Assembly: GCA_002431905.1 (NCBI GenBank)
Contig: DJER01000006.1
Location: 1 to 17,222 of the forward strand
Reading direction: 5' to 3'
Source of the DNA: Christensenella sp. UBA5893
Lineage (GTDB): Bacteria; Bacillota; Clostridia; Christensenellales; UBA1242
DNA length: 17,222 nt
Position numbers and translations under genes: made by a program. Under the pieces are notes generated by a model. The model did not search any database, was not told where the DNA came from, and saw only the letters and a list, made by a program, of their open reading frames with translations. Shown here piece by piece: positions 7,400 through 14,717 of this stretch; the stretch's first letter is position 1, and the number at the start of each line of letters is the position of its first letter.

Positions 7400-7704
7400 T
7401 AAATCTCCTCCAAAAGTTGTCTTATTTCATTTTTAATCGACTTTTCATCTCTTTCCAAAATCTGGGTCAAACTTTGCTTTATTTTGTAAAGTTTGAGCTT
7501 GTCCTCATAAAAATATAATTTTTGCTTGGCTTTTTGAATTGCGTCCAAAACACCTGCCCTTGTTATATTTTCATCTTGCGCAATTTCCGAAAGTGACATA
7601 TCTGCATTGACATAACGAGTTATAGCAAGTTTTTGTTTTTCACTCAAAAGGTCGCCATAAAGGTCAATCAAATTCCCGAGTTTAACATTTTCTTCTACAC
7701 TCAT
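7399..7704 (-). CDS. ylxM: YlxM-like SRP-associated helix-turn-helix protein (UPF0122)
   Basis: A 101-residue helical protein with a sigma-factor-like helix-turn-helix: LSEKQKLAITRYVNADMSLSEIAQDENITRAGV at about 20-52, followed by a Lys/Gln-rich helix. This matches the YlxM/p13 family, nearly always placed directly ahead of ffh. In streptococci YlxM binds the SRP and modulates its GTPase; DNA binding is not established. The AGGGTG ribosome binding site precedes the ATG. First gene of the nine-gene operon running down to yraN. Confidence 0.92.
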   Translation of the reverse strand: MSVEENVKLGNLIDLYGDLLSEKQKLAITRYVNADMSLSEIAQDENITRAGVLDAIQKAKQKLYFYEDKLKLYKIKQSLTQILERDEKSIKNEIRQLLEEI

Positions 7705-7722
7705 TTTTCACCCTAGAAAGCA

Positions 7723-7740
7723 TTTTACTGTCAAGTAAAA
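7723..7740 (-). promoter_or_regulatory. Hairpin in the 5' leader of ylxM-ffh
   Basis: TTTTACT (7723-7729) and AGTAAAA (7734-7740) form a perfect 7-bp stem with a 4-nt loop, inside the leader between the predicted transcription start (about 7749) and the ylxM ribosome binding site. A second overlapping pairing (AGTAA 7734-7738 with TTACT 7741-7745) can replace it. No T run follows it on the minus strand. Confidence 0.35.
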
Positions 7741-7755
7741 TTACTTTACACTAAA

Positions 7756-7784
7756 AATATACCATATAAACATTAAGATTGCAA
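7756..7784 (-). promoter_or_regulatory. Predicted promoter of the ylxM-ffh-rpsP operon
   Basis: On the minus strand TTGCAA (7779-7784) is followed after exactly 17 bp by TATATT (7756-7761). It lies just downstream of the terminator of the 118-residue gene and about 50 nt before the ylxM start, so the operon seems to begin here. Confidence 0.6.
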
Positions 7785-7786
7785 GC

Positions 7787-7821
7787 AAAAAAATAAAAAA
7801 ACAGCAAAAACTTTTTACTGT
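7787..7821 (-). terminator. Rho-independent terminator after the 118-residue gene
   Basis: On the minus strand ACAGTAAAAA pairs with TTTTTGCTGT (one G-T pair; 7812-7821 with 7801-7810), then a T-rich tract of 14 nt (7800-7787, one A). It starts 15 nt past the TAG at 7837. The stem is AT-rich and the theoretical loop is 1 nt, so the innermost pairs must open. T residues at 7822-7828 could make it partly bidirectional. Confidence 0.65.
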
Positions 7822-7836
7822 CTTTTTTTATTATAT

Positions 7837-8193
7837 CTAAAATTGAAGTTCGCTTTCTATTTTTGATGCATTGGTTATTATTTTTGACTTCACATTGGTT
7901 GGCATATCCTTTTTGAATCCAACATAGAATAAAGTTTCTAGCACCGATTCATAATCATCGTCATACACATACTTTTTGCCAATAACTTTATATTTGTTAA
8001 ATACATTTGCATATTGTTGACCTTTGTTAGTGTTAAGCAGTTTTTTAAATGCCAATATCAGTTGTTGTGTTTCAAGATCAAGTTTTCCAAAATTGTAAAT
8101 GTTTGATAAAACTTTTTTGATTTGGTTTATTGATAATTTACTTGTTGTATCCAACAATTCCAATTCCTTATTGTTATAATTTTCATAATTCAT
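7837..8193 (-). CDS. Hypothetical protein, 118 residues, unrecognised
   Basis: A Lys/Asn/Tyr-rich, mostly helical soluble protein with no signal peptide, membrane segment or cysteine. It starts MNYENYNNKELELLDTTSKL. Residues about 43-95 (LILAFKKLLN, QQYANVFNKY, SVLETLFYVGF) faintly resemble the spacing of the PUB domain, whose pattern ends in a Leu-rich helix and GF, but the match is weak and PUB is mainly eukaryotic. The start is well supported by AGGTGA 7 nt ahead of the ATG, a TATAAT box at 8210-8215 lies just upstream, and a terminator follows. Those signals and its length argue for a real gene. It occupies the place after hemW where many Firmicutes carry hrcA-grpE-dnaK. Function unknown. 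Confidence 0.7.
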   Translation of the reverse strand: MNYENYNNKELELLDTTSKLSINQIKKVLSNIYNFGKLDLETQQLILAFKKLLNTNKGQQYANVFNKYKVIGKKYVYDDDYESVLETLFYVGFKKDMPTNVKSKIITNASKIESELQF

Positions 8194-8209
8194 AAATCAC
8201 CTACAATTT

Positions 8210-8233
8210 ATTATATGAAAGTTTTGACAAAAG
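8210..8233 (-). promoter_or_regulatory. Possible promoter of the 118-residue gene
   Basis: A perfect TATAAT is read on the minus strand at 8210-8215, 17 bp ahead of the ATG. The -35 region (TGTAAA or near it, 17-18 bp further up) matches poorly. It lies in the 48-nt gap after hemW. Confidence 0.35.
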
Positions 8234-8241
8234 TTTACACC

Positions 8242-9333
8242 TTATGGCAATAGGTCTAAAATGATTTGATTTGATACTCCAAATTTGTCATCTTTTATTG
8301 AGATATAATCTTGGTCTATGTTTACAAAATCTTTTAATGAATTTAAAATATTTTTCTTTTGGTTTATTATATCATACCCCAAAGTGTTTAACTCTTTTAT
8401 GCTAACACCTTTTTGTGTTCGTAATGATAACATAATAAGCTCTTCAATTTTTTCATCATGTGAAATTTCTTCTTTTTGATACTCAAATCGACTTTCAAGA
8501 TATTGCTTCATATTTGTTGTATTGCTATATCTAAAGCCATCAACATAGCTATGTGCCGACAGTCCAAAACCGTAATAATCAGTCAAATTCCAGTATCCCA
8601 AATTATGTTTGCATTCATATCCCAAGCGAGCAAAATTTGATATTTCATATCTATAAAACTTTTTGTTTTTTAGGTATTTTACAAGCTTATTATAGTAATC
8701 AACACACTTATCTTCATTGACAACTTTTACTTGTTTTTCTTCTATTTGCCTTGTTAATTTTGTACCTTTTTCACAAATAAGCATATATGCACTAATATGC
8801 ATTATTTTTTGTTTTAATAATAATTTTACACTATGTTTTAAAGAAAAATAATTTTGATTTGGAATACCAATTAACAAATCACAATTTATATTATTAAAAT
8901 ATTTTTTTGCTAATTTTATTGCATTTATTGCTTGTTTTTTTGTGTGTCTTCTTCCAATTATTTTCAGTTGTTTATTATTTAAACTTTGCACACCAATACT
9001 TATTCTATTTATTCCAATTTCTTTGTAGGTTTTTAATTTAGTTTCCGTTATACTACAAGGGTTTGCTTCTATTGAAATTTCAGCATTTTTATCAATATTA
9101 AAATCTTTTTTTAATTCATTTACAACCATTTTTATATATTTTTCTTCAACACTACTTGGCGTGCCACCACCAATATATATTGATGAAATATTTTTGTCTT
9201 TATTTGACTTAAATTTTATTTCTTCAATTAGTTTTTTAAAGTATTTTTCTTTTATATTTTCATCGTATTTTGCCGAGCAAAAATTACAGTAAAAACATTT
9301 ACTGTCGCAAAAAGGGATATGAACATATATCAT
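8242..9333 (-). CDS. hemW: Radical SAM heme chaperone HemW
   Basis: A 363-residue radical SAM protein related to oxygen-independent coproporphyrinogen oxidase. It starts MIYVHIPFC and has the cluster motif CDSKCFYCNFC, with Cys9, Cys13 and Cys16 binding the 4Fe-4S cluster; Cys19 follows. IYIGGGTPSSV, IEANPC, NRISIGVQSL and the HNLGYWNLTDYYGFGLSAHSY block in the second half are family features. HemW proteins carry heme to acceptors and do not oxidise coproporphyrinogen. The start is uncertain: ATG at 9333 fits the family N-terminus, ATG at 9348 and GTG at 9381 are in frame, and none has a convincing ribosome binding site. At 9333 it begins 4 nt after the lepA stop, suggesting translational coupling. 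The gene is visibly more AT-rich than lepA (some 60-base blocks near 13-15% G+C). Confidence 0.93.
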   Translation of the reverse strand: MIYVHIPFCDSKCFYCNFCSAKYDENIKEKYFKKLIEEIKFKSNKDKNISSIYIGGGTPSSVEEKYIKMVVNELKKDFNIDKNAEISIEANPCSITETKLKTYKEIGINRISIGVQSLNNKQLKIIGRRHTKKQAINAIKLAKKYFNNINCDLLIGIPNQNYFSLKHSVKLLLKQKIMHISAYMLICEKGTKLTRQIEEKQVKVVNEDKCVDYYNKLVKYLKNKKFYRYEISNFARLGYECKHNLGYWNLTDYYGFGLSAHSYVDGFRYSNTTNMKQYLESRFEYQKEEISHDEKIEELIMLSLRTQKGVSIKELNTLGYDIINQKKNILNSLKDFVNIDQDYISIKDDKFGVSNQIILDLLP

Positions 9334-9337
9334 AGAA

Positions 9338-11146
9338 TTAGTTTTCATCGTCAGTTTTAAGAATACTAATAAATGCTTCACTTGGGAGTTCTACACTACC
9401 AAATTGACGCATACGCTTTTTACCTGCTTTTTGTTTTTCAAGAAGTTTTCTCTTTCTTGAAATATCGCCACCATAACACTTTGCAAGCACATCTTTACGC
9501 ATTGCACTTACTGTTTCTCTTGCAATAATTTTCCCACCAATGCATGCTTGAATTGGGACTTCAAATAACTGTCTTGGAATAACCTTTTTCAACTTTTCAG
9601 CAATTTGTCTACCCCTTTGATATGCCTTATCTCTGTGAGTAATCAAACTTAAAGCATCACAGGTTTCTCCATTTAGCATTATATCAAGTTTAACAAGGTC
9701 GCTTGGCATAAATCCATAAACTTCATAATCAAGACTTGCATATCCACGAGTTCTAGATTTTAAGGCGTCAAAAAAATCATATATCATTTCGCCAAGTGGC
9801 ATATGATACTTCATCACAACTCTTGTTTTTTCCAAGTATTGCATATCCAAAAATTCTCCACGCTTTTCTTGGCATAAATCCATAATTGGTCCAACATATT
9901 CAGGTGGAGTGTAAACACTTAATGCAATCATCGGTTCTTCAATTCGTTCAATTTCTGCAACTGGTGGAAGCATTGATGGATTGCTTACTTCAAGCATTTC
10001 TCCATTTGTTTTGTAAACATGATAACTAACACTTGGTGCTGTTGTAATAATATCTAAATCAAATTCTCTCTCTAATCTTTCTGTGATAATCTCCATATGG
10101 AGAAGTCCCAAAAATCCAACACGAAAACCAAAACCAAGAGCTATTGAAGTTTCTGGAGAAAAATGTAATGAAGCATCGTTGAGTTTTAATTTTTCCAAAG
10201 CATCTTTAAGGTCACCATACTTTGAACCATCAAGTGGGAATATTCCACTAAACACCACAGGTTTAACGTCCTTATACCCCGGCAAAGCCTCACTGCAAGG
10301 ATTTTCAGCATCGGTTATTGTATCTCCAACCTTTGTGTCAGAAAGGTTTTTTATGCTTGCACAAATATAGCCAACATCACCAACACATAATTCGTTTACA
10401 GGTTTCATAGAAGGAGTGAAAACTCCAACTTCGGTAACTTCATACACTTTATTTGTTTTCATCATTTGAATTTTGTCACCAATTTTAACTTTTCCATCAA
10501 AAATTCTAACAAAACAAATTGCACCTTTAAAGTTGTCGTACATACTATCAAAAATAAGTGCCTTTAAAGGTTTTTGAGTGTCGCCTTTTGGGCTTGGGAT
10601 TTTTTCTACTATTTGCTTTAACACATCATCAATATTTATTCCTTCTTTTGCCGAAATACAAGGTATATCATCGGCAGGAATACCCAAAACATCTTCAATT
10701 TCTTTTTTTGATTTTTCTATATCCGCACTTGGCAAATCAATTTTGTTAAGCACAGGCAAAATTTCAAGGTTGTTATCCAATGCAAGATAAGTGTTTGCAA
10801 TGGTTTGTGCTTCAACCCCTTGCGAAGCATCAACAATCAAAATTGCACCTTCGCAAGCTGCAAGAGAACGAGATACTTCATAAGTAAAGTCAACGTGCCC
10901 CGGTGTGTCTATCAAATTTAAAATATATTCTTCGCCATTATAGTCATAAAACATACGGGTTGGAGTTAGTTTTATAGTGATACCCCTTTCTCTTTCTATA
11001 TCCATACTGTCCAAGATTTGGTCGCTCATATCACGACTTGAGACAGTTCCTGTTTTTTCAATCAATCTATCTGCAAGAGTACTTTTGCCATGGTCGATGT
11101 GTGCAATAATACAAAAGTTTCTTATTCTGTCTTGTCTTTTTTCCAT
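9338..11146 (-). CDS. lepA: Elongation factor 4 (LepA)
   Basis: A 602-residue ribosome-bound GTPase that acts on stalled or pre-initiation ribosomes. The GTPase domain has AHIDHGKST (15-23), RGITIKL (54-60), DTPGH (80-84) and NKID (134-137). Domains II and III follow, and the LepA-specific C-terminal domain (about 480-602) contains CIGGKIIARETVSAMRKDV and ends KRMRQFGSVELPSEAFISIL, the signature that separates it from EF-G and TypA. Length is as expected. GGAG lies ahead of the ATG, and a near-consensus promoter lies upstream. hemW follows directly, an arrangement common in Firmicutes. Confidence 0.98.
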   Translation of the reverse strand: MEKRQDRIRNFCIIAHIDHGKSTLADRLIEKTGTVSSRDMSDQILDSMDIERERGITIKLTPTRMFYDYNGEEYILNLIDTPGHVDFTYEVSRSLAACEGAILIVDASQGVEAQTIANTYLALDNNLEILPVLNKIDLPSADIEKSKKEIEDVLGIPADDIPCISAKEGINIDDVLKQIVEKIPSPKGDTQKPLKALIFDSMYDNFKGAICFVRIFDGKVKIGDKIQMMKTNKVYEVTEVGVFTPSMKPVNELCVGDVGYICASIKNLSDTKVGDTITDAENPCSEALPGYKDVKPVVFSGIFPLDGSKYGDLKDALEKLKLNDASLHFSPETSIALGFGFRVGFLGLLHMEIITERLEREFDLDIITTAPSVSYHVYKTNGEMLEVSNPSMLPPVAEIERIEEPMIALSVYTPPEYVGPIMDLCQEKRGEFLDMQYLEKTRVVMKYHMPLGEMIYDFFDALKSRTRGYASLDYEVYGFMPSDLVKLDIMLNGETCDALSLITHRDKAYQRGRQIAEKLKKVIPRQLFEVPIQACIGGKIIARETVSAMRKDVLAKCYGGDISRKRKLLEKQKAGKKRMRQFGSVELPSEAFISILKTDDEN

Positions 11147-11168
11147 TTATTCTCCGTAACTAATAAGT

Positions 11169-11197
11169 ATTATATAAAAATTTGGTATATTTTGCAA
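11169..11197 (-). promoter_or_regulatory. Predicted promoter of lepA-hemW
   Basis: On the minus strand TTGCAA (11192-11197), a 17 bp spacer, then a perfect TATAAT (11169-11174). Its -10 lies 23 bp ahead of the lepA ATG. The -35 hexamer is identical to the one in front of ylxM. Confidence 0.65.
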
Positions 11198-11206
11198 ATT
11201 ATTATT

Positions 11207-11234
11207 TTGAAATTTTAGTTTGTTATGCTAATAT
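11207..11234 (+). promoter_or_regulatory. Predicted promoter of the phosphodiesterase gene
   Basis: TTGAAA (11207-11212) and TAATAT (11229-11234) with a 16 bp spacer and a TGC immediately before the -10, that is, an extended -10 motif. It is back to back with the lepA promoter in the 109-bp divergent gap and leads to AAAAGGA and the ATG at 11256. Confidence 0.45.
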
Positions 11235-11255
11235 TTTATTAAAAGGAAAAATATT

Positions 11256-11984
11256 ATGGATTTATTTAAAACTTGGCTTGTTGAATATCCTATTGCTCAT
11301 CGTGGTCTTCATACAGATGATTTGCCAGAAAACTCTCTTGGTGCTTTTCAAAATGCAATAGACAATGGATACCCTATTGAACTTGATGTTCATCTCACTT
11401 GTGATGGAACTGTTGTTGTTTTTCATGATGACAGCTTGGCAAGGGTGACAAGCAAAGACGGTTATGTTAAAAATTTAACAAAAGACACATTAAAAGATTA
11501 TTCACTTTTTGGAACAAAATACACAATTCCAACTTTGAATGAAGTTTTGGAATTGGTTGCTGGACAAGTTCCAATTTTAATTGAAGTAAAAAACACTGGC
11601 AAAGTTGGTGAACTTGAAAGTTCCCTGCTTAAAATATTAAAAGATTATGCCGGCGAATTTGCTATTCAAAGCTTTAATCCTTATGTTCTTGAATGGTTTA
11701 AGAAAAATGCCCCACAAATTGCAAGGGGTCAACTCGCTGGATATTTTAAGGGCGAAAAATTGTCTTTTATCAAAAAGTTTGCATTAAAGCGTATGCTTCT
11801 TAACAAAAAAGTATCATGCCCTGACTTTATATCATATGATGCAAGAAATGTTCCAAATAGGTTTGTTAATAAGTATAAAAAACTTCCACTTCTTGTTTGG
11901 TGCGTTCGAAGTCAAGATGAATATCTTAAAAAAGTAAAATATTGCGATAACATAATATTTGAAAACTTTGAACCAAAAATCTAA
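11256..11984 (+). CDS. Glycerophosphodiester phosphodiesterase (GDPD/UgpQ type)
   Basis: A 242-residue GDPD-family TIM barrel that splits glycerophosphodiesters, the products of phospholipid deacylation, to glycerol-3-phosphate and an alcohol. It shows IAHRGLH (13-19, His15 and Arg16), PENSLGAF (24-31), ELDVHLTCDG (42-51, Glu42 and Asp44), FHDD with His57, IPTLNEVL (91-98) and IEVK with Glu110: the complete metal and acid/base set. There is no signal peptide or membrane segment, so it should act in the cytoplasm like UgpQ. It is a single-gene transcript with AAAAGGA as its ribosome binding site and a perfect terminator behind it. No glycerol-phosphate transporter genes are adjacent. Confidence 0.94.
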   Translation: MDLFKTWLVEYPIAHRGLHTDDLPENSLGAFQNAIDNGYPIELDVHLTCDGTVVVFHDDSLARVTSKDGYVKNLTKDTLKDYSLFGTKYTIPTLNEVLELVAGQVPILIEVKNTGKVGELESSLLKILKDYAGEFAIQSFNPYVLEWFKKNAPQIARGQLAGYFKGEKLSFIKKFALKRMLLNKKVSCPDFISYDARNVPNRFVNKYKKLPLLVWCVRSQDEYLKKVKYCDNIIFENFEPKI

Positions 11985-12003
11985 AATTTAATATTTGAGC
12001 AAT

Positions 12004-12036
12004 AAAAAAAATGTAGTCAAATGACTACATTTTTTT
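12004..12036. terminator. Bidirectional rho-independent terminator
   Basis: ATGTAGTC (12011-12018) pairs perfectly with GACTACAT (12023-12030) around a 4-nt loop, with 7 A on the left and 6 T on the right. It works in both directions and closes the plus-strand phosphodiesterase gene and the minus-strand topoisomerase operon, whose stop is at 12046. Confidence 0.93.
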
Positions 12037-12045
12037 GTATTTACT

Positions 12046-14709
12046 TTATGAATTATATTCGTAGATTGCTGAAATTTTGGCTTTGACATTTTGTTTGCCC
12101 TTACCCAAACGAGAATCATATACAATTTGTCTTGAAGATACTTTTTCAAGTCTATTTTCAAGTTTTACTGCAAGTGTTGGTGGAACAATAGAGAATTTTG
12201 CAAAAGCAATTTCTCCATATTCTGCTGTGTTATATACTCTTAATCCCTTACGATATCTTGACATTACTTCAAATTCGCCAATTGGTACATTCTTTATATA
12301 ACCTTTGAATGTTGCAACTGTTACCGCACCACTTTCGGTTATTTGGTTAGCATAAACGACTTCATCGCCAAAGTCTATATTCATTCCCATTACACCTGCC
12401 GTCACTCTTCCGGTTGGTTGAATGTCTTGACTTTCAAAGTTAAGAACCATACCTTTTTTTGTTACCATTAAGATTGATGAACCTTCTATAACTGTTTGAA
12501 CAGCAATAACCTCATCTTTATCTTTTAGTTTTATTGCTTGAATGTTATTTTTTGAAACAAAATATTCTTTCATACTAGATTTCTTTACCATACCTAATTT
12601 TGTAAAGAATACAATATCTTCAAGCGACATTAAATCTTCATTATCTATAACTCTTATTTCAACGACTTTTTCATCGGGTTGAACATTTTTATCTAGAGTG
12701 TTAAGCAAGCAACCCTTATCTCTCCATTTGCCTTCTGGAACATCTGCAATATTGATTTTTATGCAATTACCATAATTTGTAAATAGCAATGCTTTTTGAC
12801 TTGTTAAAGCATTTCTTAAAATCAAATGAACATCATTCAATGTTGATGTGTCTGTTATTTCCCTTTGTGCCAAATTATAATTTTTTAGTGGTATATTTTT
12901 TAGTGTACCGCTTGCAGTGTAAGAAAGCATAACTTCTTTTGCAAAAGCTTCTTCGTGGTCAATTTCCACCTTGTCAATATCTTTGTCTTTTAGAATAACC
13001 GACAATCTTTCACTCTTATATTGTTTTTTAAGTTGACCTAATTCTTCTTTTACAACATTATATTGTAACTTTTTGGAGTTATATATTGCTGTTAGGTGTT
13101 CAATTTGAACTTTTAACGCAGCAAGTTCTTCTTCAAGTTTTGTAATTTCCAAATTAACCAAACGAGCAAGACGCATATCAAGTATTGCCTGTGCTTGTTT
13201 TTCAGATAAATTAAATCTTTCTTTTAACTTTTGTTTTGCTTCAACAGTTGTTGCACTCTTTTTAATGATTCTTACAACTTCATCAATATTTTTGATTGCA
13301 ATAAGCAAACCTTCTATGATATGTGCCCTATCTTTGCAAGCATCAAGGTCAAATTTTGTCCTCCTTTGAATAATCTCTCTTTGATATTCAACATAGTATG
13401 AGATAATATCCAAAAGCCCCATTTGTTTTGGCTTTCCATCTGCAATTGCAACCATATTTATACCAAAAGTTGTTTGCATTTGTGTTGATTTGTACAAATA
13501 GTCAAGTATTGCCTTTGCATTGCCTTCTTTTTTGAGTTTTATTACAACTCTCATTCCGTCTTTATCTGATTCATCACGAATTTCGCTTATTGCGGAAAGT
13601 TTATCCTTGTTTTCTTCTTTTAGTTGTGCAATTTTTTGTTGCAATTGAACTTTATTTACTTGATAAGGCAATGCAGTAATAACAATTGTTTGTTTGTCGC
13701 CATCAGTTTCAATTTTACATGTTGTACGAATTATTATTTTACCCTTTCCTGTTGCATATGCAGTTTTTAATTCATCCCCCGCAATAATTTGTCCACCAGT
13801 TGGAAAATCTGGGGCTTTTATATATTGCATCATTTCATCTAGTTTGATTGATGGTTTGTTAATATATGCAATAACGCCATCACAAACTTCTGCAAAATTG
13901 TGTGGTGGGATATTTGTTGCAACACCAACAGCAATACCAGATGCACCATTTACCAACAAGTTTGGAAATCTACCAGGCAACATATCTGGTTCTTTTAGTG
14001 TATCATCAAAGTTCAAACTCCAATGAACTGTGTTTTTGTCCAAATCTCTTAATAGTTCCATTGCAAGTGGTGTAAGTTTTGCTTCGGTATAACGCATTGC
14101 AGCGGCGCTATCACCATCAATTGAACCAAAGTTTCCATGCCCATCAACAAGTGGCTCACTCATAGAAAATGGTTGTGCCATCCTTACCATTGCATCATAA
14201 ACACTGCTATCGCCATGTGGGTGATATTTACCCATACAGTCACCAACAATTCTTGCCGATTTTCTGTATTGCTTATCTGGTTCAAGACCAAGTTCAAGCA
14301 TAGAATAAAGTATTCTTCTTTGAACAGGTTTTAGACCATCTTCAACTCTCGGCAATGCTCTATCCATAACAACATGCTCTGTGTATGGAATCATTGCATC
14401 ATGAAAAACCTCCTCAAGAGATTTGTATATAAGTCCCTTGTGTGGAGTATCTCCATTACCATTTGAATATGTTGTTTCTTGATTTGTTTCTGTTTTTTTA
14501 CTTTCTTTCACGACTGTTCCCTTACTCTTTTTATCAATTTTCGGTGTTTGACTGTTATCCATATCAAACAGCCCCATTTGACCTTCTATTGCCACGTTTT
14601 GTTCCTCTTTTGGTTCTTCTATTGGTTTTAAATCTAGTTCGTCATAACAGATTTGACCAACAATAATGTCATTTTCTGGGTTTTGTGGCGAATTTTCTTC
14701 AAAATCCAC
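12046..14709 (-). CDS. parC: Type IIA topoisomerase A subunit, probably ParC (topoisomerase IV)
   Basis: An 887-residue DNA-cleaving subunit. RALPRVEDGLKPVQRRILY (118-136), KYHPHGDSSVYDAMVRMAQ (161-179) and AAMRYTEAKL (203-212) place the DNA-linking Tyr at 207; Ser168 and Asp172 are the quinolone-region residues in wild-type form. A winged-helix/tower core, a coiled-coil (about 500-560) and a beta-pinwheel C-terminal domain (about 590-880) follow. The first pinwheel blade lacks the QRRGGKG GyrA box, and the phrase FDDTLKEPDMLPGRFPNLL is ParC-like in Clostridia, so topoisomerase IV is favoured over gyrase. The start is GTG with AGGAG 6 nt ahead, 8 nt after parE. The first 95 residues or so are an acidic, Asn/Gln/Lys-rich extension absent from normal GyrA/ParC, with QMGLF at 44-48. 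gyrA remains the alternative name. Confidence 0.85.
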   Translation of the reverse strand: MDFEENSPQNPENDIIVGQICYDELDLKPIEEPKEEQNVAIEGQMGLFDMDNSQTPKIDKKSKGTVVKESKKTETNQETTYSNGNGDTPHKGLIYKSLEEVFHDAMIPYTEHVVMDRALPRVEDGLKPVQRRILYSMLELGLEPDKQYRKSARIVGDCMGKYHPHGDSSVYDAMVRMAQPFSMSEPLVDGHGNFGSIDGDSAAAMRYTEAKLTPLAMELLRDLDKNTVHWSLNFDDTLKEPDMLPGRFPNLLVNGASGIAVGVATNIPPHNFAEVCDGVIAYINKPSIKLDEMMQYIKAPDFPTGGQIIAGDELKTAYATGKGKIIIRTTCKIETDGDKQTIVITALPYQVNKVQLQQKIAQLKEENKDKLSAISEIRDESDKDGMRVVIKLKKEGNAKAILDYLYKSTQMQTTFGINMVAIADGKPKQMGLLDIISYYVEYQREIIQRRTKFDLDACKDRAHIIEGLLIAIKNIDEVVRIIKKSATTVEAKQKLKERFNLSEKQAQAILDMRLARLVNLEITKLEEELAALKVQIEHLTAIYNSKKLQYNVVKEELGQLKKQYKSERLSVILKDKDIDKVEIDHEEAFAKEVMLSYTASGTLKNIPLKNYNLAQREITDTSTLNDVHLILRNALTSQKALLFTNYGNCIKINIADVPEGKWRDKGCLLNTLDKNVQPDEKVVEIRVIDNEDLMSLEDIVFFTKLGMVKKSSMKEYFVSKNNIQAIKLKDKDEVIAVQTVIEGSSILMVTKKGMVLNFESQDIQPTGRVTAGVMGMNIDFGDEVVYANQITESGAVTVATFKGYIKNVPIGEFEVMSRYRKGLRVYNTAEYGEIAFAKFSIVPPTLAVKLENRLEKVSSRQIVYDSRLGKGKQNVKAKISAIYEYNS

Positions 14710-14717
14710 TATTTCTC

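Noticed and set aside
9286..9304. Inverted repeat ACAGTAAA/TTTACTGT inside hemW, like the hairpins near 7725 and 7811.
   Set aside because: It encodes the obligatory radical SAM Cys motif (codons for Asp-Ser-Lys-Cys-Phe-Tyr-Cys), so the symmetry is most likely chance.
12046..14709. Quinolone-resistance substitution in the topoisomerase A subunit.
   Set aside because: Ser168 and Asp172, equivalent to E. coli GyrA Ser83 and Asp87, are the ordinary residues.
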